Positions 1 to 5,642 of a stretch of DNA of 6,459 nucleotides are shown piece by piece. Location: assembly GCA_904419315.1 (NCBI GenBank), contig CAJFQY010000053.1:1-6459 (forward strand), read 5' to 3'. The position numbers and the translations under genes were made by a program. The notes under the pieces were generated by a model, which was not told the origin of the DNA, ran no database searches, and saw nothing but the letters and a program-made list of their open reading frames with translations. Every line of letters starts with the position of its first letter. Position 1 is the first letter of the stretch. The stretch is from Zongyangia gallinarum. GTDB lineage: Bacteria > Bacillota > Clostridia > Oscillospirales > Ruminococcaceae.

Positions 1-27
1 CAAAAGAAAAAAGAAGCCAAGGCTTAA
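1..27 (+). CDS. C-terminal tail of an unidentified protein (partial, 5' end outside window)
   Basis: Reading in frame 1 gives the eight residues QKKKEAKA followed by a TAA stop at 25-27. A lysine-rich, soluble tail of this kind is common at the ends of bacterial proteins, but it is too short to identify a family. The main support is context: a strong rho-independent terminator hairpin begins only 4 bases after the stop codon, which is where a terminator for a rightward gene would lie. The frame could be coincidental, because only nine codons are visible. If real, this gene is convergent with the leftward ABC transporter operon. Confidence 0.5.
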   Translation, partial: QKKKEAKA

Positions 28-31
28 ATCA

Positions 32-66
32 AAAAGGGAGCCGTATCAAAAATACGGCTCCCTTTT
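32..66. terminator. Bidirectional rho-independent terminator between convergent genes
   Basis: An uninterrupted 11-bp stem (36-46 GGGAGCCGTAT with 52-62) encloses a 5-base loop (47-51). A-run 32-35 pairs with T-run 63-66, extending the stem to 15 bp. Read rightwards the GC-rich stem is followed by TTTTCTC; read leftwards it is followed by TTTTT then GATTT. It therefore fits as the terminator of both the gene ending at 27 and the leftward operon ending at 119. Confidence 0.88.
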
Positions 67-75
67 CTCATGCTC

Positions 76-107
76 AAGTGGCAGCGTCGGAAACGGCGCT
101 GCCACTT
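76..107. other. GNRA-capped stem-loop downstream of the permease gene
   Basis: An 11-bp perfect inverted repeat (76-86 AAGTGGCAGCG with 97-107) is extended on the plus strand by one T-G wobble and two G-C pairs, closing on a GAAA tetraloop at 90-93. In the leftward direction it starts 11 bases past the permease stop codon and stands just before the terminator at 32-66. Neither side has a T-run, so it is probably not an intrinsic terminator alone. A 3'-end stabilising or accessory hairpin is one possibility; that role is inferred. Confidence 0.6.
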
Positions 108-118
108 AATGTATGAAA

Positions 119-2326
119 TTACTCTATAATAGTTTCAGCTGTAATCGCCGGCTCTATCCCCCCAATATCAGCATAAGAGAAGGTGTATGCGTCCCAACTC
201 TCTCCTACCTTCTTCAGGTCCTCCTTTAAAAAGTCCGGGGCCTTATCATAGGGGATATAAAACTGCTGGCATTGCAAGGACCCCTCTACATGGAAGGCTA
301 CCACATACCCGTCTGTGCTCATCTCATATTGCTGATAAGCACACTGACGAAGCTGTGCAATCTGCGAGGCATCTTCGTACTTGGCGGAGATATCTGTCCC
401 CCACATTCCATCTTCTAGGTCAGAAAGTGAAAAGCGGTAAAAGTCTTCAGGTTCATTGAGGAACAGTGGATACACTCCCCGCAAAGCGCCATGGGAGGCA
501 TAGGTCACATAAGCGGCCTTGATCTTTGAAGACTCTGTTTGCTTAGTTACATCCCAGCCCTTTTCTTTGAGAAATTCAATGGTATTTTGATAATGGGTTC
601 CCAACACGACGACAGAATCATAGGTGCTTAGGCCACTCTTTTGCAGCCTCTGACGCGCTTCTTCTGGCAAGGCTGTGGGAGTAACCGTAATAGAGAGGCA
701 TCCCAGTGCCGGTGTGTCAGGTCGGGCATATTCCTCCACAGTTTCCTCCCGGCGGTCAGCCGCGATGGCCGCAAAAAGCTCCTCCTGCTCTTCCAGGGAA
801 AGGGGCAATACCTGGCCACCCCGGCCCAACGCATCGTAAAGCCGGAAAGAATTAAACTGATTAGGCTCTACCATGGCGGACAGATCTGTCTGTTCCCGGA
901 ATTCAGGAATGACGCCCAGATCATTAAAGAGAGGGAAGTCGCTATAATAGACCTTGTCATACTTTCGCTGGACGGTCATACCATTTTTCAGCCGATAGGT
1001 GATGGTAATCGGCATCCAGGTCATCTCTTCGCCATCTACCTCTATATTTTGATTGCCGAGGGGGATCCAACGCTGTGTCATCCGGGTGTGGATATTCTTA
1101 ACCGCCTCAATGGCCTCAGGCGTGCGAAGGACAATGCCATTTCGGTTGCTTCCATAGAGATAGGGTTCTACTACACCATAGTAACTAATGGAAACACTGT
1201 CCACCTGATCGACTTCTGGAATCCGGTACTGATATCCGGTCAGGTCAAAGCGAACCACGGCAAAGAGGGCTAAAAAGCATCCCGCAAAAATGGCGTATCC
1301 CTTCATACTTTTGCCAAAGGTTCGGAAGCTGCGCATGGCTATGGCCTCTATCACAGTATAGGCAATGAAAGAGCCAAGGATCAGTCCCAATATCATCATG
1401 GCCACCGAATCAGAGGCCATGCCTCCAAATCCGAGGCTGAGCAGTAATCCTCCAATATAAGCGCCAACATATTTAGAGATTTCTTTGACCAGGGTTCTTC
1501 CTCCCACCCGGCCGGCTCGTTCACAGCCTCTTTTACGGAAGCCAATAATGGAAAGGATCAGACAAAGGATGGCTAAAACCAGATAGGCGATGATGACCGG
1601 CCAGCGATAGGTGTCATTTTCCACGAAGATGCGGAAGCCCAGCAAAAAAGGATTGGACCACAAGATGCCAATACCGCCGTCTCCCAAGAAAAGATCAGTG
1701 TAAGGGAATCCCACCAGCATACGGGAAAGAGCTTCCAGGGTATAGGCAAAGCCCAAGCTAATCGCCGCTCCAATCCCCGCTGTATAGAGCACATGGTCCA
1801 GCAGTGTTGGCGTAAAGACGCCAACGAAGCAGACCAAGGTATAACTAATTGTGGTGGTCAGGCAAAGGGTAAGAAACTCTATGACCAGAGATAATACTTG
1901 AATATTTCCAGAGTTAGAAATTGCCCCTGTGAGGGCACAGGGCAGATAAATTGCCAGCAGCGGCAGCAAGGTGACCACAAGCCCCGCCAGATAGTGGGAC
2001 AAAAATAAGGTGTGACGCTTGACCGGCAGGCTGTAATAGAGATCCGCCCGATCCCCATGATGAATAAACTGCAGCGCCATAACTCCAGTAAAGAGCGGTA
2101 TCGCCACAGGCAGGACAAAGAGAAAAGCTCCACTGAGATCATAAATCGGCGCCGCCGGCATGGAGTCCAATATCTTCTGTCCTTCTACTGTGCGGATGAT
2201 AAAAGGGACTGTAAAAACCGCCAAGTAAATCATAGAGGCGACGAGGCAGACACCACGCATCCGTTTGAGCTGATGAAAAAAGAGGTACCATCCCCGCTTA
2301 TGAGAAGATGATGTTTTTATAGTCAT
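119..2326 (-). CDS. ABC-2 type transporter permease with large extracellular C-terminal domain (DUF6449-like)
   Basis: This 735-residue protein is probably the membrane subunit of an ABC exporter. Residues about 1-360 are very hydrophobic, with roughly eight or nine membrane spans (near 26-45, 66-88, 106-134, 145-170, 176-199, 243-263, 286-302, 306-330 and 343-360). The segment after span 2, with DLYYSLPVKR at 95-104, is the Y-x-LPV-x-R motif typical of clostridial ABC-2 permeases of this kind. Residues about 361-735 form a long, mostly soluble region that should lie outside the membrane. This architecture matches the family annotated as DUF6449-containing permeases, a match made from memory. 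The ATG at 2324-2326 has GGAGG 9 bases upstream. The gene overlaps the end of the ATPase gene by 29 bp, suggesting translational coupling. The substrate is unknown; antimicrobial peptide or lipid-targeting drug export or sensing is a guess from YtrA-type operons. With no second permease gene, it would have to homodimerise. Confidence 0.8.
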   Translation of the reverse strand: MTIKTSSSHKRGWYLFFHQLKRMRGVCLVASMIYLAVFTVPFIIRTVEGQKILDSMPAAPIYDLSGAFLFVLPVAIPLFTGVMALQFIHHGDRADLYYSLPVKRHTLFLSHYLAGLVVTLLPLLAIYLPCALTGAISNSGNIQVLSLVIEFLTLCLTTTISYTLVCFVGVFTPTLLDHVLYTAGIGAAISLGFAYTLEALSRMLVGFPYTDLFLGDGGIGILWSNPFLLGFRIFVENDTYRWPVIIAYLVLAILCLILSIIGFRKRGCERAGRVGGRTLVKEISKYVGAYIGGLLLSLGFGGMASDSVAMMILGLILGSFIAYTVIEAIAMRSFRTFGKSMKGYAIFAGCFLALFAVVRFDLTGYQYRIPEVDQVDSVSISYYGVVEPYLYGSNRNGIVLRTPEAIEAVKNIHTRMTQRWIPLGNQNIEVDGEEMTWMPITITYRLKNGMTVQRKYDKVYYSDFPLFNDLGVIPEFREQTDLSAMVEPNQFNSFRLYDALGRGGQVLPLSLEEQEELFAAIAADRREETVEEYARPDTPALGCLSITVTPTALPEEARQRLQKSGLSTYDSVVVLGTHYQNTIEFLKEKGWDVTKQTESSKIKAAYVTYASHGALRGVYPLFLNEPEDFYRFSLSDLEDGMWGTDISAKYEDASQIAQLRQCAYQQYEMSTDGYVVAFHVEGSLQCQQFYIPYDKAPDFLKEDLKKVGESWDAYTFSYADIGGIEPAITAETIIE

Positions 2327-3200
2327 AACCGACCGCCTCCATTTCTTTGATAAATATCTCTTCCAATGTCAGGGGGAGTTCTTCAAAAAACAGGGGATGA
2401 TATCTCTCTAGCCTTTCTCTTAATGCTGCGGCGGACTCCTTGGCAATAAGGGTGACAAGGCTTCCCCGGCGTTCTATGCTAATGAGCCGCATCCCATCCA
2501 GGGCGTCCGGCTCCAGCGGCTTAGAGAAGGCCGCCTGTACCCGTACAAATTCCTCTTTTAGCTGATCCAGATCCCGCTCTAACACCAGTTTTCCTCGGTG
2601 GATAATGGCCACATGGTCGCACATTTCCTCGATTTCATAGAGGTTGTGGGAGGTGGCCACGACCGTCATCTTCCGTTGTGCCACCCGGTCGATCAATGTC
2701 TCCTTGACAGCTGCCCGGACCACCATATCCAGCCCGTCAAAGGATTCGTCCATAAGCAGGATCCTAGGATTACAGGAAAGAGCGATAATAATCATAGCCA
2801 ACTTTCGAATGCCTTTGGAAAAGGTATTGATAGGCTTCTTTCGATCCATATCAAAAATTTGGCATAAGGTTTCAAAATCTTCAGGAGAAAAATCGGGATA
2901 CATATGGGAATAAAATTCCGCTAATCCCTCACAGGTCATCCCCGACTGCACAAAGGGCTGGTCGCAGATCATAAATATCTGTTCCATTGCCTGTTCATGC
3001 TCAAAAATGGGGATATCATTCAATGTCACATTTCCCCCATCACCTTTATAAATGCCGGCGATAATCCGCAGTACCGTGGACTTGCCAGAGCCATTGGAAC
3101 CTATTAATCCAAAAATGGAGCCTTCTCTAATCTCAATGGAAAAGTCAGCGACTGCCGTCTCTTTGCCAAACTTCTTTGTCAAATGCTCCAAGCAAATCAT
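2298..3200 (-). CDS. ABC transporter ATP-binding protein (YtrB/YxlF-like, ABC-2 exporter partner)
   Basis: This 300-residue cytoplasmic ATPase would power the neighbouring permease. Visible motifs are Walker A GSNGSGKST (34-42, K40), an ABC signature in the variant form FSKGIRK (127-133) instead of LSGGQ, Walker B ILLMDE (147-152, catalytic E152), D-loop GLD (156-158) and the switch histidine H185 in TSH. The FSKG-type signature is common in ATPases paired with ABC-2 permeases. About 85 residues follow the nucleotide-binding core (215-300) and probably form the usual C-terminal accessory domain. The start chosen is ATG at 3198-3200: it overlaps the repressor stop as ATGA and has AAGGAG 8 bases upstream. 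The reading frame stays open upstream to 3287, but those extra residues lie within the repressor gene and precede the normal N-terminus (MICLEHLTKKFG). Unusual: the residue after the Walker B DE is Ser, where Pro is commonest. Confidence 0.93.
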   Translation of the reverse strand: MICLEHLTKKFGKETAVADFSIEIREGSIFGLIGSNGSGKSTVLRIIAGIYKGDGGNVTLNDIPIFEHEQAMEQIFMICDQPFVQSGMTCEGLAEFYSHMYPDFSPEDFETLCQIFDMDRKKPINTFSKGIRKLAMIIIALSCNPRILLMDESFDGLDMVVRAAVKETLIDRVAQRKMTVVATSHNLYEIEEMCDHVAIIHRGKLVLERDLDQLKEEFVRVQAAFSKPLEPDALDGMRLISIERRGSLVTLIAKESAAALRERLERYHPLFFEELPLTLEEIFIKEMEAVGYDYKNIIFS

Positions 3201-3574
3201 ATTCCATTCTCCTTCTGCGCGTAAACCTGATCCAGCACAGTTAGCAGTTCCGGCTTCTTTACCCCAACTTTCCTGCACTGGGTACAAATTCCCTCAAAGC
3301 GTTCTATTATCTTTTTCTGTAGGCTGCGAGTCACCTCGTCAGCGGAGGAAACAAAGCTGCCCTTGCCTGCCACCGAACAAATCACGCCGCTGCGTTCCAG
3401 CTCCTGATAGGCTTTGGAGACCGTATTGGGGTTGACTCCAAGATCTCGTGCCAGCAGCCGCACCGAAGGAAGTTGATCACCAGGCTCAAGGGCGCCCACC
3501 GCAATCAGCTGCGTGATTTTCTGGCACAACTGCTCGTAAATGGGGATCCTGCTGTGCATATCAAGGGTAATCAC
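3197..3574 (-). CDS. GntR-family transcriptional regulator, YtrA subfamily
   Basis: This short repressor of 125 residues is the first gene of the leftward operon. The N-terminal winged helix-turn-helix spans about 8-77: it opens with SRIPIYEQL, the recognition helix region contains LPSVRLLARDLGVNPNTVSKAY (two overlapping runs, 35-44 and 45-56), and the wing includes GKGSFV. Only about 45 residues follow, which fits the small effector/dimerisation tail of YtrA proteins and rules out the larger FadR, HutC or MocR types. The start is a GTG at 3572-3574 with AGGTGG 5 bases upstream, giving the family-typical MITLD N-terminus. A GTG at 3583 is in frame but has no spaced ribosome binding site. The tail carries a CxxC pair (C97, C100). 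The gene overlaps the ATPase start by 4 bp. It probably represses its own operon through the dyad at 3594-3622. Confidence 0.92.
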   Translation of the reverse strand: MITLDMHSRIPIYEQLCQKITQLIAVGALEPGDQLPSVRLLARDLGVNPNTVSKAYQELERSGVICSVAGKGSFVSSADEVTRSLQKKIIERFEGICTQCRKVGVKKPELLTVLDQVYAQKENGI

Positions 3575-3593
3575 CTCATCCACCTCTCTGTAT

Positions 3594-3622
3594 TAACTGT
3601 ATTATATCGAATAGTACAGTTA
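3594..3622. promoter_or_regulatory. Probable operator dyad for the GntR/YtrA repressor
   Basis: Perfect 8-bp arms TAACTGTA (3594-3601) and TACAGTTA (3615-3622) flank a 13-base centre, in which TAT (3603-3605) and ATA (3611-3613) extend the symmetry. The dyad begins 2 bases past the -10 element and covers the expected transcription start, so a bound dimer would block the promoter. Length and spacing suit a GntR dimer, and YtrA-family genes are commonly autoregulated. That this protein binds here is inferred. Confidence 0.75.
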
Positions 3623-3623
3623 T

Positions 3624-3652
3624 AGTATATTCAATTTCCTCTGTCCTGTCAA
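3624..3652 (-). promoter_or_regulatory. Sigma-A promoter of the gntR-ABC operon
   Basis: On the minus strand a consensus -35 TTGACA (3652-3647) and a -10 TATACT (3629-3624, five of six consensus bases) are separated by exactly 17 bases. Transcription should begin near 3617, giving a leader of about 40 bases before the GTG start. This near-ideal core promoter would be strong unless repressed, which fits the operator placed on the start site. A weaker possible upstream copy (TTGACA 3698-3693, 18 bases, GACAAT 3674-3669) is also visible. Confidence 0.85.
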
Positions 3653-3804
3653 CCGTATTAAACAAAATATTGTCTCCCCCGTAATAAAATTTTGTCAAAG
3701 TGATTACATACACCGAAAAGGATAGAAAAAGTATTGAAAATCTGATAAAATAATGATAAAAATACCATTCTATATCTAAAAGAGTAACAAGGCTGTTCTG
3801 GCTT

Positions 3805-3832
3805 TTTGACACTTTGACACGGAATATAGCAT
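3805..3832 (+). promoter_or_regulatory. Candidate pyk promoter region with tandem TTTGACAC
   Basis: Two adjacent copies of TTTGACAC (3805-3812 and 3813-3820) each hold a consensus -35 TTGACA. The best downstream -10-like hexamers (TATAGC 3825-3830, TAGCAT 3827-3832) sit at poor spacing (13-15 bases from the first TTGACA). The pyk promoter is expected somewhere between about 3690 and 3845, and this is the most suggestive spot, but it is not a clean match. Confidence 0.3.
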
Positions 3833-3862
3833 GCTTCTAGGACGAATTGGAGGTCTGAACCT

Positions 3863-5620
3863 ATGCGAAAAACAAAAATCATTTGCACGCTTGGCCCCGC
3901 TACCGATCATAAGGAGACTGTCCGGCAGCTCATGCTTGCCGGTATGAATGTAGCGCGTTTTAACTTTTCTCATGGCACCCATGAAGAACACCTGAACCGT
4001 TTGAAAATCCTCAAAGAGCTTCGGGAAGATCTGGGGCTCCCCATTGCGGCGCTTTTGGATACCAAGGGGCCCGAAATCCGGATTGGTACCTTTAAGGACG
4101 GTAAGGTCACCCTATCCCCTGGCAACCTCTTTACCCTGACGACTCGAGAAATAGAGGGGGATGAAACCATCGTCTCCATTTCCTTCAAAGGACTGGTTGC
4201 GGATGTAGATGTAGGCAATCGTATCTTATTGGACGACGGCTTGATTGAATTGAATGTCCGAGAGATTACCGAAACCGATATCATTTGTAAAGTAATCAAT
4301 GGTGGCACCATCTCTGATCGAAAGGGAGTGAACATCCCCGGAGTCAGAGTTTCGATGGATTATATCAGCCCCAAGGATCGGGAGGATATCCTCTTTGGTA
4401 TTGATAACGGCTTTGATTTTATTGCCGCTTCCTTCACCCGCTGCGCAGATGATATTCTTCAAATTCGGCAGATTCTGGATTCTCGCCATTGCAATACCAT
4501 CCGCATCATTGCAAAAATTGAAAACAGCGAAGGCGTCGCCAATATCGACGATATTTTGCGGGTCTCTGATGGCATTATGATCGCTCGTGGAGACATGGGT
4601 GTTGAAATTCCCTTAGAGGAAGTTCCCATCATCCAGAAAAAACTGATTAAAAAAGGCTACACAGCGGGACGGCAGGTCATTACCGCTACCCAGATGTTAG
4701 ATAGTATGATAAAAAATCCCCGTCCTACCCGTGCAGAGGCCACCGATGTAGCCAATGCCATCTATGACGGGACCAGCGCGATCATGCTTTCCGGGGAAAC
4801 GGCCGCGGGACTTTATCCAGTGGAAGCGTTACAGACCATGTCCATTATTGCCGAACGAGCAGAGCGGGATATCGATTATAAAAAGCGCTTTTACACCCGG
4901 GATATTGATCCGATTTCCGACGTAACCAATGCTATTTCTCACGCCACCTGTACCACCTCTTACGATCTGGGAGCTTCTGCTATCATCACCGTCACTAAAA
5001 CTGGCACCACAGCGCGTATGATTTCCAAGTTCCGTCCCTCCGTCCCCATTATTGGCGGCACCATGGAGCCTCATGTATATCGGCAGTTGGCTCTGTCCTG
5101 GGGTGTCCTTCCGTTGATGATTGAGGAAAAGAAAAATACCGACGTTCTTTTTGAGCATTCAGTTGCCCGTGCCAAAAAAGCAGGTTATGTCAGTGATGGG
5201 GACTTGGTGGTAATCACCGCTGGTGTTCCCCTTGGTATTGCCGGAACCACCAACATGCTCAAGGTTCATATGGTCGGCGATATCCTAGTCACCGGAACCG
5301 GCATTGGCGCTTCTTCTGTATGTTCTAATTTATGTGTCGTCCGGGATGAGGATGAAGCCCTAAAAAAGTTTAAAAACGGGGATATCTTGGTGATTCCTAG
5401 CACCTCCAATAAAATTCTTAGCTTGATGAAGAAAGCGTCTGGTATCGTCACTGAAGCCGGCGGAACTAATTCCCATGCGGCAATTGTGGGGCTTGCTCTG
5501 GATATTCCCGTTATCGTCGGCGCCAAAAGCGCGGTTTCCATCCTCAAAAACGGTACCTCTGTCACCGTAGACGCCCGTCGGGGCATTGTGTGTAACTCCA
5601 CAAATGTTCAAGCATTATAA
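3863..5620 (+). CDS. pyk: Pyruvate kinase with C-terminal phosphohistidine (PEP-utiliser) domain
   Basis: This cytoplasmic glycolytic enzyme converts phosphoenolpyruvate and ADP to pyruvate and ATP. The catalytic barrel opens with KTKIICTLGPA, has R32, N34 and S36 for phosphate and cation binding, and DTKGPEIR at 66-73. The B domain spans roughly 74-168. AKIEN (K218, E220), ARGDMGVEIP (D244), TATQML (T276) and MLSGETAAG (308-316) complete the active site. The allosteric C domain lies at about 350-470. Residues about 475-585 add the mobile domain related to PEP-utilising enzymes, with GGTNSHAA (H538), as in Geobacillus-type enzymes; 585 residues is the usual length for that form. Glu71 in GPEIR, instead of Lys, is the feature of K+-dependent enzymes. 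The ATG at 3863 has GGAGG 9 bases upstream. The ABC operon is divergent, and a sortase follows after 22 bp, probably cotranscribed. Confidence 0.97.
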   Translation: MRKTKIICTLGPATDHKETVRQLMLAGMNVARFNFSHGTHEEHLNRLKILKELREDLGLPIAALLDTKGPEIRIGTFKDGKVTLSPGNLFTLTTREIEGDETIVSISFKGLVADVDVGNRILLDDGLIELNVREITETDIICKVINGGTISDRKGVNIPGVRVSMDYISPKDREDILFGIDNGFDFIAASFTRCADDILQIRQILDSRHCNTIRIIAKIENSEGVANIDDILRVSDGIMIARGDMGVEIPLEEVPIIQKKLIKKGYTAGRQVITATQMLDSMIKNPRPTRAEATDVANAIYDGTSAIMLSGETAAGLYPVEALQTMSIIAERAERDIDYKKRFYTRDIDPISDVTNAISHATCTTSYDLGASAIITVTKTGTTARMISKFRPSVPIIGGTMEPHVYRQLALSWGVLPLMIEEKKNTDVLFEHSVARAKKAGYVSDGDLVVITAGVPLGIAGTTNMLKVHMVGDILVTGTGIGASSVCSNLCVVRDEDEALKKFKNGDILVIPSTSNKILSLMKKASGIVTEAGGTNSHAAIVGLALDIPVIVGAKSAVSILKNGTSVTVDARRGIVCNSTNVQAL

Positions 5621-5642
5621 AAAATAAAGGAGCCAAGCAATC

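Noticed and set aside
641..1273. 210-codon plus-strand open frame
   Set aside because: It lies wholly antisense to the permease gene, has no domain-like sequence or convincing ribosome binding site, and the minus-strand frame gives a coherent membrane protein.
3201..3287. N-terminal extension of the ABC ATPase
   Set aside because: The extra 29 residues lie inside the repressor gene and have no family resemblance; the ATG at 3200 has an AAGGAG site and the classic ATGA overlap.
3575..3862. Riboswitch, T-box or small RNA in the divergent intergenic region
   Set aside because: Apart from the operator dyad I found no strong stem-loops, no terminator-like hairpin and no T-box motif; the region is simply AT-rich promoter DNA.
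3576..3991. Minus-strand open frames across the intergenic region and pyk start (71-78 codons)
   Set aside because: They are AT-rich or antisense to pyk, cover the operon promoter and operator, and lack recognisable protein features.
3970..4335. 121-codon minus-strand frame opposite pyk
   Set aside because: Low-complexity Ser/Arg/Pro-rich shadow of the strongly conserved pyruvate kinase frame.
5266..5611. Two overlapping minus-strand frames opposite the pyk 3' end
   Set aside because: Antisense to the conserved phosphohistidine domain; no independent coding support.
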